A stretch of DNA of 37,839 nucleotides from Pseudomonas nicosulfuronedens (GCF_005877905.1 NZ_SWDV01000050.1:1-37839), one strand, 5' to 3'. Positions 26,232 to 35,546 are shown, numbered from the stretch's first letter. Program-made: numbers and translations. Notes: a model not told the origin generated them from the letters alone.

Positions 26232-26251
26232 GGGTAACCGGGATGTTACCC
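26232..26251. other. Hairpin between the tusA-like gene and perM
   Basis: GGGTAAC (26232-26238), loop CGGGAT, GTTACCC (26245-26251). No T-run, so probably an mRNA structure rather than a terminator. Confidence 0.4.
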
Positions 26252-26274
26252 TCAGTCGTTTCGCAGGTTTGTAC

Positions 26275-27354
26275 ATGCTCAAGGTTTTGCAGGACTGGAT
26301 GCAGCGCTATTTCTCCGACGAGGAGGCGATAGTGCTGGCGGTCATTCTCGGTCTGGGATTCACCGTGATCCTGGCCTTCGGCGGGATGCTCGCGCCGGTG
26401 CTGGCGGCGATGGTCATCGCCTTCCTGATCCAGGGCATGGTCGGCGTGCTGGAGCGCCTGCGAGTGCCGCACCTGTTTGCGGTGTGGTTGGTGTATTCGC
26501 TGTTCCTCGGGTTGCTCGCGGTATTCCTGCTGGTGCTGGTGCCGTTGGTGTGGAAGCAGTTGTTCACCTTGTTCAATGAACTGCCCGGCATGCTCGGCGA
26601 GTGGCAGGCGACCCTGCTGATGCTGCCTGAGCGCTACCCGGAGATGGTCACCGAAGAGCAGGTGCTGCGCACCGTCGAGGCGGCACGCAGTGAACTGGGG
26701 CAACTGGGCCAGTGGGCGCTGACCTTTTCCCTGTCGGGCCTGCCGGTGGTCGTCAACATCATGATCTACCTGGTGCTGGTGCCGATCCTGGTGTTCTTCT
26801 TCCTCAAGGATCGCCGCCGCTTCTACCACTGGTTCCGCCGCTACCTGCCCCGCGAACGCGGGCTGATGAAGCAGGTGTGGAACGAGATGAACCAGCAGAT
26901 CGCCAACTACATCCGTGGCAAGGTCATCGAGATATTCATTACCGGCGTGGCGACCTACATTGCCTTCGCCGTGCTGGGGCTGAACTATGCGGCGCTGCTT
27001 GCGTTGTTGGTTGGTCTGTCAGTGGTCGTGCCCTATATCGGGGCCGTGGTGGTCACCGTGCCGGTGGCGATGATTGCGCTGTTCCAGTGGGGTTGGAGCG
27101 ACCAGTTCATCTACCTGATGGCCGCCCACGCGATCATCCAGGCGCTGGATGGCAACGTGCTGGTGCCGCTACTGTTCTCCGAGGCGGTGAACCTGCACCC
27201 GGTGGCGATCATCTGTGCGGTGCTGCTGTTCGGTGGGTTGTGGGGCTTTTGGGGCGTGTTCTTCGCTATCCCGCTGGCGACCCTGGTGAAGGCCGTGCTG
27301 GATGCCTGGCCGCGCCAGCCGGTGGCTGAGCCACAAGTCAGCCCGATGATGTAA
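26275..27354 (+). CDS. perM: AI-2E/PerM family membrane protein
   Basis: A 359-residue polytopic inner-membrane protein of the AI-2 exporter-like (PerM/YdiK) family. About eight helices are visible: two pairs in residues 20-100 (AIVLAVILGLGFTVILAF, VYSLFLGLLAVFLLVLVPLVW), a soluble segment, then helices from VVVNIMIYLVLVPILVFFFLKD to FGGLWGFWGVFFAIPLATLVKAVL. The family signature ILVFFFLKDRRRF and the re-entrant GLSVVVPYIGAVV are present. Some family members export AI-2 and others act as Na+/H+ antiporters. Substrate here is unknown. ATG 26275 follows AGG weakly. Confidence 0.88.
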   Translation: MLKVLQDWMQRYFSDEEAIVLAVILGLGFTVILAFGGMLAPVLAAMVIAFLIQGMVGVLERLRVPHLFAVWLVYSLFLGLLAVFLLVLVPLVWKQLFTLFNELPGMLGEWQATLLMLPERYPEMVTEEQVLRTVEAARSELGQLGQWALTFSLSGLPVVVNIMIYLVLVPILVFFFLKDRRRFYHWFRRYLPRERGLMKQVWNEMNQQIANYIRGKVIEIFITGVATYIAFAVLGLNYAALLALLVGLSVVVPYIGAVVVTVPVAMIALFQWGWSDQFIYLMAAHAIIQALDGNVLVPLLFSEAVNLHPVAIICAVLLFGGLWGFWGVFFAIPLATLVKAVLDAWPRQPVAEPQVSPMM

Positions 27355-27362
27355 AAGAAAAA

Positions 27363-27385
27363 GGCCGCTGATCAGCGGCCTTTTT
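27363..27385. terminator. Bidirectional terminator between perM and bcp
   Basis: The perfect 18-bp palindrome GGCCGCTGATCAGCGGCC is flanked by A-run and T-run, ending both convergent transcripts. Confidence 0.93.
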
Positions 27386-27402
27386 CATTTTCGCAGTGCG
27401 GC

Positions 27403-27876
27403 TCAAGCCTTGTTCAGCTCCTGGGCGGCGGCGAGCACGGCGTCCACGTGGCCGGGCACTTTCACGCCGCGCCATTCCTGGCGCAGCACGCCCTTGGCAT
27501 CGATCAGGAAGGTGCTGCGGTCAACACCCATGTATTCCTTGCCGTAGAGCTTCTTCAGCTTGATCACGTCGAACAACTGGCAGACGGCTTCGTCCTTGTC
27601 GCTGATCAGCTCGAAGGGGAAGCACTGCTTGGCCTTGAAGTTCTCGTGGGACTTGATGCCATCGCGGGAGACGCCGAACACCAGGGTGTTGGCCTTGGCG
27701 AAGTCCTCGATCCTGTCGCGGAAGCCTTGGCCTTCGGTGGTGCAGCCTGGGGTGCTGTCCTTGGGATAGAAATACAGGACGACCTGCTTGCCCTTGAGTT
27801 CGGACAGGCGGAATTCGACGCCGCTGGTGGCCGGTGCCTGGAAATCGGCGACGGGCTTGTTCAGTTCGACTGCCAT
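27403..27876 (-). CDS. bcp: Peroxiredoxin Bcp (thioredoxin-dependent)
   Basis: A 157-residue BCP/PrxQ peroxiredoxin reducing H2O2 and organic peroxides. The peroxidatic Cys is in KDSTPGCTTEGQGFRD (near residue 45). The resolving Cys found five residues later in E. coli BCP is absent (Gly). Other cysteines (KQCFPFEL, AVCQLFDV) are available, so the resolving mechanism must differ from the E. coli atypical 2-Cys arrangement. It lies 25 bp downstream of the GcvR-like gene, in the same direction, with GGAGAAAAT before the ATG. Confidence 0.94.
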   Translation of the reverse strand: MAVELNKPVADFQAPATSGVEFRLSELKGKQVVLYFYPKDSTPGCTTEGQGFRDRIEDFAKANTLVFGVSRDGIKSHENFKAKQCFPFELISDKDEAVCQLFDVIKLKKLYGKEYMGVDRSTFLIDAKGVLRQEWRGVKVPGHVDAVLAAAQELNKA

Positions 27877-27901
27877 TGGGATTTTCTCCTTGAGAGCACC
27901 C

Positions 27902-28459
27902 TTACGGATGCTGCGGACGCCAGGGTTCGATCAGCGCGTCCAGGTTCAGGGCATCGGCGAAGTCGAGGAACTGATCGCGTAGCCAGCTGATCTGGGTGCC
28001 GGCCGGCAGCGTCACGGTGAGGGTGGCGTTGAGCATGCTGGTGTTGGTGTGCGGCGCCTGGTAGGTGTCGCAGGTGAGGTTCTCCAACTCGATGTTGTGA
28101 TCGATGAAGAACTGGCACAGCTCGTTGAGGATGTCCGGGCGATAGACGGCGCTGACATAGGCCACATAGGGCAAGGCCTGGGCGCGGGTGACGTGGACAT
28201 TGCTGCGGGTGACGCTGAGGGTGAAGCCGTGGCGTTTGGCCAGGGGCGGCAGGCCACCCTCCAGACGGGCCAGGGCATCCCAGCTGCCGGAGATCTGCAG
28301 GATCAGCGCGCTGAACTCGCCGTGACGGGTCAGACGGCTGCTGACCACCGAGCAGCGGTTGTCGACGCAGGTGCGGCACAGCACGCTGGTCAACTCCATC
28401 GGGTTCGGGCCCAGAGCACTGATCAGAAGAAATTGTTCACGAGGGTGAGAGGCGGACAT
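27902..28459 (-). CDS. gcvR: GcvR-like tandem ACT-domain regulator
   Basis: A 185-residue protein with two ACT-type domains: residues 8-85 (EQFLLISALGPNPMELTSVLCRTCVDNRCSVVSSRLTRHG) and 95-175 (YVAYVSAVYRPDILNELCQFFIDHNIELENLTCDTY). In E. coli GcvR antagonises GcvA at the glycine-cleavage promoter by protein contact. This protein has the same architecture, and the gene neighbours bcp as in many gammaproteobacteria. It is divergent from dapA, with a 171-bp shared promoter region. Function in glycine control is inferred from the family. Confidence 0.87.
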   Translation of the reverse strand: MSASHPREQFLLISALGPNPMELTSVLCRTCVDNRCSVVSSRLTRHGEFSALILQISGSWDALARLEGGLPPLAKRHGFTLSVTRSNVHVTRAQALPYVAYVSAVYRPDILNELCQFFIDHNIELENLTCDTYQAPHTNTSMLNATLTVTLPAGTQISWLRDQFLDFADALNLDALIEPWRPQHP

Positions 28460-28630
28460 GCAGCTTTCCTGGGAGTGGCGGCCAAGCGGGCCGCATCGAC
28501 AAAGGGGAAAGGGTAGCGAAAAGCGCCGATGAGGGGAATGTCTGGCCGCTCGCGGGTCACTGCGTCACCTTGTGCGTGGCCGGTGGCGACAGTACCATTA
28601 CGGCTTTCTTTTTCCGGCAGGAGCGGTTGC

Positions 28631-29509
28631 ATGATTGCGGGCAGTATGGTGGCGCTGGTCACCCCCTTCGATGCTCAGGGTCGACTGGATTGGGACAGCC
28701 TCGCGAAGCTGGTGGACTTCCACCTGCAGGAAGGCACCAACGCCATCGTAGCGGTCGGCACCACAGGTGAATCGGCCACTCTGGACGTGAACGAACACCT
28801 GGAAGTGATCCGTCGCGTGGTCGATCAGGTCAAAGGCCGCATCCCGGTCATCGCCGGCACCGGCGCGAACTCCACCCGCGAGGCCGTCGAGCTGACCGAG
28901 GCTGCCAAGTCCGGTGGTGCCGATGCCTGCCTGCTGGTGACCCCTTACTACAACAAGCCGACCCAGGAAGGCCTGTACCAGCACTTCCGCCACATCGCCG
29001 AAGCCGTGGCCATCCCGCAGATCCTCTACAACGTGCCGGGCCGTACCGCCTGCGACATGCTGCCCGAGACCGTCGAGCGCCTGTCCAAGGTGCCGAACAT
29101 TGTCGGCATCAAGGAAGCCACCGGCGACCTGCAGCGTGGCAAGGAAGTTCTGGACCGTGTCGGCAAGGACTTCCTCGTCTACTCCGGTGACGACGCCACC
29201 GCCGTCGAGCTGATGCTGATGGGCGGCAAGGGCAACATCTCGGTGACCGCCAACGTCGCCCCGCGCGCCATGAGCGACCTCTGCGCCGCCGCCATGCGTG
29301 GCGATGCTGCCGCCGCCCGCGCCATCAACGATCGCCTGATGCCGCTGCACAAGTCGCTGTTCATCGAATCCAACCCCATCCCGGTCAAGTTCGCCCTGCA
29401 CGAAATGGGGCTGATTCCAGAGGGCATCCGCCTGCCTCTGACCTGGCTCAGCCCGCGCTGCCACGAACCGCTGCGTCAGGCCATGCGCCAGACCGGCGTC
29501 CTGGCTTAA
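28631..29509 (+). CDS. dapA: 4-hydroxy-tetrahydrodipicolinate synthase DapA
   Basis: A 292-residue TIM-barrel aldolase condensing pyruvate with aspartate semialdehyde, the first committed step of lysine/diaminopimelate synthesis. Present are the catalytic Lys in [10 protein letters not shown] (near residue 161), the [10 protein letters not shown] motif with the catalytic Tyr, and the substrate-binding [12 protein letters not shown] 28631 follows CAGGAG; the extended frame to 28529 is not supported. It is 13 bp upstream of bamC, an operon arrangement common in gammaproteobacteria (dapA-bamC). Confidence 0.97.
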   Translation: MIAGSMVALVTPFDAQGRLDWDSLAKLVDFHLQEGTNAIVAVGTTGESATLDVNEHLEVIRRVVDQVKGRIPVIAGTGANSTREAVELTEAAKSGGADACLLVTPYYNKPTQEGLYQHFRHIAEAVAIPQILYNVPGRTACDMLPETVERLSKVPNIVGIKEATGDLQRGKEVLDRVGKDFLVYSGDDATAVELMLMGGKGNISVTANVAPRAMSDLCAAAMRGDAAAARAINDRLMPLHKSLFIESNPIPVKFALHEMGLIPEGIRLPLTWLSPRCHEPLRQAMRQTGVLA

Positions 29510-29522
29510 GGAGCTCCCTCGC

Positions 29523-30713
29523 ATGAAGCGACTGGCAGGACTGACTGCGCTCGCCCTGGTTATCGGCAACACCTCCGGCTGCGGCTGGCTGTGGGGCCCG
29601 GAAGGCTACTTCCGCGACCGCGGTGACGACTACCTCAACGCCCGCGAAACCGCACCGATGAAGGTGCCCGAGGGCATGCAGAGCAAGCAGCTTGACCCGC
29701 TGCTGCCGATCCCGATGAACGTCGCCACCAGCACCGAGAAGGAAGGCGAGTTCGAAGTACCGCGTCCGCAGCCGCTCTCCGGCGCTGGCGAAGTCAGCGA
29801 TTTCAGCCTGCAGAAGAGCGGCGACTCGCGCTGGCTGGTTGCCCAGCGTCCGCCGGCCGAAGTCTGGCCGGTCGCCCACCAGTTCTTCCAGGACAACGGC
29901 TTCTCCATCGCCAACGAACGTCCGCAGACTGGCGAATTCAGCACCAACTGGCAGCCGCTGTCGCAGCTCTCCGCGCCCCTGGCGCGTCGCCTGAGCAGCC
30001 GCGTGTCGGGTGTCGAGCCTGACAGCGAAGCGCGCGTTCGCGTGCGCATCGAGCCGGGCGTGCAGACCAACACCAGTGAAGTCTACGTGCTGAGCGAAAC
30101 CCGCCCGGCCGGTAGCGCCGCCAGCGGTGACTGGCCGACCAAGCCGGCCGTACCGAGCCTGGACGCCGCGCTGCTCGACGAAATGATCGCTAGCATGGCC
30201 ACCAGCGCCGAGAAGGGCGGCTCCGTTTCCCTGCTCGCTGCACACTCGGACTACGACACCCCCGGCGCCGTCCAGTTGAACAAGGACGGCAGCGGCAACC
30301 CGGTACTGACCGTCGACTCCGACTTCGACCGTGCCTGGGTCAGCGTTGGCCGAGCACTGGATCGCGCCGACATCCGTGTCGACGACCTCAACCGCAGCCT
30401 GGGCGTGTACTACGTCAACATCGCCGAAGGCGCGAAGAAGAAGGACGAAGACAAGCCTGGCTTCTTCAGCCGCCTGTTCGGCGGTGGCGAGAAGACCAAG
30501 GAAGAAGAGGACGCCAAGGCCCAGCGCTACCAGGTTCGCCTGACCAGCGTGAGCAACACCGTCCAGATCACCGTCGACAAAGACATCAACACCTCCGCAC
30601 CGGCTGACGTGGCGCAGGGCGTGTTGGAAAAACTCCAGGAGAGTATGCGGAATGCACTTCGCGGTCCTGGGGAGCGGAAGCCGGGGCAATTCGGCCTTGG
30701 TGAGCAGTTCTGA
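29523..30713 (+). CDS. bamC: Outer-membrane assembly lipoprotein BamC
   Basis: A 396-residue BamC (NlpB) lipoprotein of the BAM complex. The signal peptide ends with a lipobox ending TSGC (Cys about residue 20). An unstructured N-terminal region follows (BamD-binding in E. coli). Helix-grip domains are around [28 protein letters not shown] and [32 protein letters not shown]. An AAGGAG SD precedes ATG 29523. The C-terminal ~20 codons overlap the downstream MBL gene by 62 bp in another frame, longer than usual. Length is slightly above E. coli BamC. Confidence 0.92.
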   Translation: MKRLAGLTALALVIGNTSGCGWLWGPEGYFRDRGDDYLNARETAPMKVPEGMQSKQLDPLLPIPMNVATSTEKEGEFEVPRPQPLSGAGEVSDFSLQKSGDSRWLVAQRPPAEVWPVAHQFFQDNGFSIANERPQTGEFSTNWQPLSQLSAPLARRLSSRVSGVEPDSEARVRVRIEPGVQTNTSEVYVLSETRPAGSAASGDWPTKPAVPSLDAALLDEMIASMATSAEKGGSVSLLAAHSDYDTPGAVQLNKDGSGNPVLTVDSDFDRAWVSVGRALDRADIRVDDLNRSLGVYYVNIAEGAKKKDEDKPGFFSRLFGGGEKTKEEEDAKAQRYQVRLTSVSNTVQITVDKDINTSAPADVAQGVLEKLQESMRNALRGPGERKPGQFGLGEQF

Positions 30714-31410
30714 CACCCGGATACTGATCGATTGCGGCTTCCCGCTGCGTGAAACCATCCGCCGTCTGGCGCGCCTGGGCTTAGAGCCCGGGCAGCTGGA
30801 TGCGGTACTGGTCACGCACGAGCACTCCGATCACATCAACGGCGTCGAACTGCTGGCCCGGCACCATCGAATACCCGTGTACCTCAGCGCCGGCACCCTG
30901 CAGGGAATGCGTAAGCCGGTGACACCGGCGGGGCTGCTCAAATGCGGCGACCGCCTGGTACTGAAAGACCTGGAAGTCACTGCGGTGAGCGTCTCCCACG
31001 ATGCGCGAGAGCCCCTGCAGTACGTGTTTTCCGATGGCCGGAAGCGCTTTGGCCAGCTCACCGATCTGGGAGCCGCCACGGCGCAAGTGCTGGAATGCTA
31101 TCGTGGCCTCGATGCGTTGATCATCGAGGCGAATCACGATACTGACATGCTGGCCCGCGGTCCGTATCCCTACCCACTCAAGGTCCGTGTGGGCGGCCAG
31201 TGGGGACATTTGAACAACCGGCAGGCCGCCGAACTGGTGGCCCAGCTGGGCTGGGAAAGCTTGCAGCACCTGGTGCTGGCGCATCTCAGCGAAAAGAACA
31301 ACTCGCCGCAGCTGGCCCGGCAAAGCTTCGTCGACACCCTTGGGTGCGACCCGGACTGGCTGCAGGTAGCCGATCAGCATTCTGGACTCGACTGGCGCAC
31401 CATCGCCTGA
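30652..31410 (+). CDS. MBL-fold metallo-hydrolase (YycJ/WalJ-like)
   Basis: A 252-residue metallo-beta-lactamase-fold hydrolase. The zinc motif THEHSDH ([21 protein letters not shown]) is near residue 60, VSHDA carries the next His, and EANHD and LAHLSEKN complete the site. N-terminal [11 protein letters not shown] is typical of the YycJ/WalJ group, whose Gram-positive members have a 5'-exonuclease-type role. The role in Pseudomonas is unknown. The start lies 62 bp inside the bamC 3' end in a different frame. An AGGAG sits just before the ATG at 30652, which argues for genuine overlap and coupling. purC follows 29 bp later. Confidence 0.9.
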   Translation: MHFAVLGSGSRGNSALVSSSDTRILIDCGFPLRETIRRLARLGLEPGQLDAVLVTHEHSDHINGVELLARHHRIPVYLSAGTLQGMRKPVTPAGLLKCGDRLVLKDLEVTAVSVSHDAREPLQYVFSDGRKRFGQLTDLGAATAQVLECYRGLDALIIEANHDTDMLARGPYPYPLKVRVGGQWGHLNNRQAAELVAQLGWESLQHLVLAHLSEKNNSPQLARQSFVDTLGCDPDWLQVADQHSGLDWRTIA

Positions 31411-31439
31411 GCCCACCCCCTAAGCAAGCGGAGCCCATC

Positions 31440-32150
31440 ATGGAAAAACGCGAAGAACTCTATCGCGGCAAGGCCAAGTCGGTTTACACCACCGATGACG
31501 CCGACCGCCTCGTCCTGCTGTTCCGCAACGACACCTCGGCGTTCGACGGCAAGCGCATCGAGCAGCTTGATCGCAAAGGCATGGTGAACAACAAGTTCAA
31601 CGCCTTCATCATGCAGAAGCTCGAAGCCGCTGGCATCCCGACCCAGTTCGACGCCCTGCTGTCGGACAACGAAGTGCTGGTCAAGAGGCTCGCCATGATC
31701 CCGGTCGAGTGTGTCGTGCGTAACTACGCCGCCGGCAGCCTGGTACGCCGTCTGGGCGTGGAAGAGGGCCTGCAGCTCACTCCGCCGACCTTCGAACTGT
31801 TCCTGAAGAACGACGCCCTGGGCGACCCGTTCATCAACGAATCCCACGTTCAGGCGTTTGGCTGGGCGACCCTTGAGCAACTGGCCGAAATGAAGGCCTA
31901 CTCCTTCAAGGTCAACGAAGTACTGAACAAGCTGTTCGACGACGCCGGCCTGCTGCTGGTGGACTTCAAGCTCGAGTTCGGCCTGTTCCACGGCAAGATC
32001 GTCCTCGGTGACGAATTCAGCCCCGACGGCTGCCGCCTGTGGGACAAGGAAACCCGCAAGAAGATGGACAAGGACCGCTTCCGTCAGGGGTTGGGCGACG
32101 TTATCGAGGCCTACGAAGAAGTAGCCCATCGCCTCGGCGTACCGCTCTGA
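31440..32150 (+). CDS. purC: SAICAR synthetase PurC
   Basis: A 236-residue enzyme joining CAIR and aspartate with ATP in purine synthesis. Motifs: [13 protein letters not shown] (glycine-rich loop), [29 protein letters not shown], and [30 protein letters not shown]. The ATG at 31440 is preceded by AAGCGGAG. The longer frame from 31200 overlaps the MBL gene and is rejected. Length is normal. It is the last core gene before tRNA-Ser and the Pf-like region. Confidence 0.97.
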   Translation: MEKREELYRGKAKSVYTTDDADRLVLLFRNDTSAFDGKRIEQLDRKGMVNNKFNAFIMQKLEAAGIPTQFDALLSDNEVLVKRLAMIPVECVVRNYAAGSLVRRLGVEEGLQLTPPTFELFLKNDALGDPFINESHVQAFGWATLEQLAEMKAYSFKVNEVLNKLFDDAGLLLVDFKLEFGLFHGKIVLGDEFSPDGCRLWDKETRKKMDKDRFRQGLGDVIEAYEEVAHRLGVPL

Positions 32151-32244
32151 TCTGACGAGCGCACGCAAGCGCCTGATACCACGAAAAAAATCCTGAAACA
32201 GGGCTTCGCCTTCAGGCTTCAAGCTGGTATCATGCGCGCCGCAC

Positions 32245-32334
32245 GGAGAGATGCCGGAGTGGCCGAACGGGACGGATTCGAAATCCGTTGAACTGGCAAC
32301 AGTTCCTAGGGTTCAAATCCCTATCTCTCCGCCA
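32245..32334 (+). tRNA. tRNA-Ser (anticodon CGA)
   Basis: A 90-nt class II tRNA with encoded CCA. Acceptor stem GGAGAGA / TCTCTCC, anticodon loop TTCGAAA (CGA, reads UCG), a long variable arm (GGCAACAGTTCC region) and T-loop GGGTTCAAATCCC. A GC-rich discriminator follows a -10-like TATCAT at 32228-32233. The integrated Pf-like region begins on its 3' side, so the tRNA 3' end is the likely attB. Confidence 0.97.
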
Positions 32335-32347
32335 TTACATATGGCCG

Positions 32348-32381
32348 AAACCCCTGAAATGCCTAGCGTTTCAGGGGTTTT
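32348..32381 (+). terminator. Rho-independent terminator after tRNA-Ser
   Basis: AAACCCCTGAAA (32348-32359), a 9-nt loop, then TTTCAGGGGTTTT. A 12-bp stem, 13 bp after the tRNA. Confidence 0.92.
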
Positions 32382-32489
32382 GTCTTTTCTGCGTCCTGCG
32401 TTTGTCGAAGAAGTGTCGAAGGCGCTGAGCTTTCGTTACCGCCAGAGCTATCGCACAATGCCCTGAGCTTGAATGCCCAGGATGCAAGG

Positions 32490-33191
32490 ATGCGCACGAA
32501 CTACGTTCTGATCGACTACGAGAACCTCCCGGTCAAATCCCTGGAACTGCTTCAGGAACCGCACTTCCGCCTGCGGGTCTTCCTTGGTCCCAAGAATTCG
32601 AAGCTCCCGACTGAGCTGGTCGTTGCGATGCAGCGCATGGGAGAGCGGGGCGAATACGTCGTTCTAGAGACTTCGAGCCCCAATGCCCTGGATTTCCATA
32701 TCGCGTATTACCTTGGCCGTCTCGCCCTGGAAGAGCCAACCTCGTTCTTCCATATCATTTCCGCTGACAAAGGCTTCGACCCGCTGCTGAAGCACCTCAA
32801 GGGCAAGGGCATCTATGCCGTGCGCTCTGAGAGCATCGAGGCGATGCCCTGCTTCAAAGCACTTCCGGCACTCGAAGCGACCATTGCCGCGACCGCTGCC
32901 AGTGGAAACAAGTCACCCTCGAGCAGTCCGGCAGCCAGCAAACCTGCTCCGAAGAAGACAAAGACTCCAGTCTCCGGCCAGCTGAAAGTCGCGATGCATG
33001 ACCTTATCAGCCGCAAAGGCGCAAAGCCGAGAACCATCGCGAAGCTGATCAACACGATCCATTCGACGCTGGGGAAGGCCAGTGGAGTCAAGCTCGCGGA
33101 GGCCGAAGCCGTGTACAAGCAGCTCTGTGATCAGGGCTTCGTGAAAGTGAATGGCGAGAAGGTCACCTACTCATTGCCAGAGCGTGTCTAG
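32490..33191 (+). CDS. PIN/NYN-like nuclease-domain protein
   Basis: A 233-residue protein. The N-terminal half is a PIN-like (NYN/LabA-type) fold: YVLIDYENLP (first acidic patch), ALDFHIAYYLGRLA (second Asp), HIISADKGFDPLLKHLKGKGI (third Asp). These acidic residues form the expected Mg-dependent RNase site. A Ser/Pro/Lys linker (about 140-165) leads to a C-terminal winged-helix/OST-HTH-like region (LKVAMHDLISRKGAKPRTIAKLINTIHSTLG). ATG 32490 follows AGGA; TTG 32469 is an alternative. It is convergent with the integrase, overlapping its 3' end by 21 bp. It sits where prophages carry accessory genes, so a defence or toxin role is possible but unproven. Confidence 0.82.
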   Translation: MRTNYVLIDYENLPVKSLELLQEPHFRLRVFLGPKNSKLPTELVVAMQRMGERGEYVVLETSSPNALDFHIAYYLGRLALEEPTSFFHIISADKGFDPLLKHLKGKGIYAVRSESIEAMPCFKALPALEATIAATAASGNKSPSSSPAASKPAPKKTKTPVSGQLKVAMHDLISRKGAKPRTIAKLINTIHSTLGKASGVKLAEAEAVYKQLCDQGFVKVNGEKVTYSLPERV

Positions 33192-34169
33192 TCCTCGCAT
33201 CGGGTTGAGCCTCACCGCATCCTGCAGATGATCCGGCGAAAGATGGGCATAGCGCATTGTCATCGCCAGAGAGCCATGACCCAGGATCTTCTGCAAGGTG
33301 AGGATATTTCCGCCGTTCATCATGAAATGGCTCGCGAAGGTGTGTCGCAGCACGTGGGACGCTTGGCCGGCAGGGAGGGCGATACAGGTCTTGATGGTCT
33401 GGTCGAAGCTGTTCCGGCAGTTGGAGAACAGCCCGTGATCCTGGAAGTGTTGTAGCAATGCGGATTCCAGCTCCCCATCGATGGGCACAGAGCGCGTCCG
33501 CTTTGACTTCGTGTTCACGAAGGTGACGCATCCGGCACGCACACGGGCAGGCACCAGCGATTCCGCCTCACCCCAGCGGGCACCAGTGGAAAGGCATACC
33601 CGGGCCACCATCTCGACGTGTGGAGTCTTGCAGCGGTTCCTGATGGCTTCGAACAGTGTTCTGATCTGGCCTTCATTCAGCCAGGTCAATTCGCGCTCCT
33701 GAAGCTTGAGCGGTTTGACGCGCTGGAGCGGATTGGCGAAGTCGATGTCGCCCAGTTGCAGCAACTCGTTGAATACCGCGCGCAGGTAGCCCAGCCGGTT
33801 ATTGAGTGTCTTCCCATTGGCCCCAGCTGCCAGAAGTCGAGTCCTGTACTCGGCGTAATGGTGAGCCGTGAGCTGACTGGCAACGGGATCGCCCAAGTCC
33901 TTCGCGACCATGTATAGGAGTCGCTTTCGATTCTCGCCGTCCGCGAGGGTATGGCCGTGTAGTATCGCCCAGCGATCAACCAGCTCCGAAAGCCTCCGCC
34001 GATCTTTGGGCTTAGCCGACCAAACTGGGTTATCAATGCACTTCTGCCGAACTGTGGCTTCGTAGCGTTGAGCCTCGCCCTTGGTCTTGAATCGCTTACG
34101 GAAGCGCTTCCCCTTGATCGGTTCGACGTCGACGAACCACCGGCCATCATCGAGCTTGGTGATGCTCAT
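33171..34169 (-). CDS. Pf-type phage tyrosine integrase
   Basis: A 332-residue tyrosine recombinase resembling the Pf4 integrase (PA0728). Order: an arm-binding-type N-terminus (KLDDGRWFVDVEPIKGKRFRKRFKTKGEAQRYE), a core-binding domain (about 60-150), and the catalytic domain with Arg in LSTGARWGEAESL, HVLRHTFASHFM (HxxRH), LGHGSLAMTMRYAHL (His and Tyr nucleophile). ATG 34169 overlaps the rep stop by one base, so it is coupled to rep, as in Pf prophages where int ends the phage operon. The upstream extension to 34247 is rejected. It faces tRNA-Ser, its likely attB. Confidence 0.92.
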   Translation of the reverse strand: MSITKLDDGRWFVDVEPIKGKRFRKRFKTKGEAQRYEATVRQKCIDNPVWSAKPKDRRRLSELVDRWAILHGHTLADGENRKRLLYMVAKDLGDPVASQLTAHHYAEYRTRLLAAGANGKTLNNRLGYLRAVFNELLQLGDIDFANPLQRVKPLKLQERELTWLNEGQIRTLFEAIRNRCKTPHVEMVARVCLSTGARWGEAESLVPARVRAGCVTFVNTKSKRTRSVPIDGELESALLQHFQDHGLFSNCRNSFDQTIKTCIALPAGQASHVLRHTFASHFMMNGGNILTLQKILGHGSLAMTMRYAHLSPDHLQDAVRLNPMRGLDTLWQ

Positions 34170-35461
34170 CAGACGGCATATCCCCTTCGCAAATAGCGGT
34201 CTGAGATCAGGTTCTTGATGTGTTTTTCGAGGTCCCTCCGAGTCCAACCCTTCGCTAAGTAGTGGTCCTCGATCACGTGCCAGAATTCGAGGCTGTAGGC
34301 GGACTCAATCGCCTTTTTTGCGGGGATACGCTCGCGTGCAATCAGGCTGATGAACTGGCCCAGGAACATCTCGCAGTTCTTGCCGGAGAAGCCCATGGCC
34401 GTCTTGCGATAACGTCGATACTCGACGCGCTCAATGAGCGGATCGGCCTCTACCTGGACCTTCACGTCTTGCATGATCAGCGTCCAGAACGGGTCATGCT
34501 GAGTACGTAGACCCAACAGCCGATACGCCTCGCAGCCGTACACCCAGAGGTGATCGAGGTGCTGGGAGATACCTTCATAGGTCCGGGTGCCGATCACGCC
34601 GCCAGAGGCCTTTACGGAGCCCTGAGCGAACTGATTGATGATGGTGTGGTGGTAGCGAAACTCGATACGCCAGACCGGCTGCTTAGGGTCGTAAGCTGCG
34701 TCGCTGTCACCAAACGGATTGCCGTTATGGGTGGACCAGACTGCGTTCCAGTAGTCGAGCTTGTCGGTTGCGCGGGCTTGTAGCGACTTGTTGTAGACCG
34801 CCAGCTGGATGCCTGTCGGCGAACCGAACATGTAGGTTTCACCACGTCCATAGACCGAGGCGTTGCCATTGAACTCGATTCGGTCGATGCCGCTGATCTG
34901 ACGTACCCGATTGGATCGGCAGTACATGCGATCCACGATGTTTTCTTTCGGTGTCCAACCTTGCACGTCCAGGGCGATGTGGACAGCGCACTGGTTGGGT
35001 TCGCAGTGAGTCATCACCGCCGCGGCGAGTGAATCCATGAGTCCCTGGAGCGCCTTCGGAGCCACGCCATCAATCGCATGCGGCGAAACCTCAATCTTGA
35101 GGTGAGAACCGATGCTCTCCAGCTTCATGTTGTGGTTCTTGATCAGCAGGATCAGGCCAAGGTCTGCATTCTGCAGGCGGAACTGATACCCGGAGTCGCG
35201 CCCAATACGCCCCTTGGACCATTCGTAGCCGGCGAACTCAACAATCGGTTCCTGGGAGTCGAATAGCGCGATGACTTCCGGGCGAATCAGCCCGTTGTAC
35301 AACTGGCGGACGGTATCCACACCGCAGCGCAAAACGCGTACTCCAGAGAGGTCGGTCATTTTCGCCGTGTAGCCATCGATGAAGAGGCGGCCACGAGGTG
35401 ACTCGATGATTTGACCGTCAGGCTGGACTAGCAGTCGACGTTGATCACTGAACTTTGCCAT
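34169..35461 (-). CDS. Pf-type rolling-circle replication initiation protein
   Basis: A 430-residue protein, the same length as the replication gene ORF430 of Pf1 (PA0727 in Pf4) as I recall. It looks like a Rep_trans-type initiator, as in CTXphi RstA: IQLAVYNKSLQARATDKLDYW contains the candidate catalytic Tyr in the YNK context. It is followed by PVWRIEFRYHHTIINQF, and a helical C-terminus (EFWHVIEDHYLAKGWTRRDLEKHIKNLI). It would nick the plus-strand origin of the replicative form. The ORF is intact with no frameshift. It is coupled to int. Upstream there is only a short hairpin-rich region instead of the usual pI/Zot gene. Confidence 0.87.
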   Translation of the reverse strand: MAKFSDQRRLLVQPDGQIIESPRGRLFIDGYTAKMTDLSGVRVLRCGVDTVRQLYNGLIRPEVIALFDSQEPIVEFAGYEWSKGRIGRDSGYQFRLQNADLGLILLIKNHNMKLESIGSHLKIEVSPHAIDGVAPKALQGLMDSLAAAVMTHCEPNQCAVHIALDVQGWTPKENIVDRMYCRSNRVRQISGIDRIEFNGNASVYGRGETYMFGSPTGIQLAVYNKSLQARATDKLDYWNAVWSTHNGNPFGDSDAAYDPKQPVWRIEFRYHHTIINQFAQGSVKASGGVIGTRTYEGISQHLDHLWVYGCEAYRLLGLRTQHDPFWTLIMQDVKVQVEADPLIERVEYRRYRKTAMGFSGKNCEMFLGQFISLIARERIPAKKAIESAYSLEFWHVIEDHYLAKGWTRRDLEKHIKNLISDRYLRRGYAV

Positions 35462-35546
35462 CTGAATTCTCCAACGTTATCCATTAATGTCCAAATCGCT
35501 ACGTGTGTTGTTAGACGTGTTACAGGGACGTCGCCGCGCCTTCGGC

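Noticed and set aside
32251..32466. 71-codon frame starting inside tRNA-Ser
   Set aside because: It reads through the tRNA and its terminator; not a protein gene.
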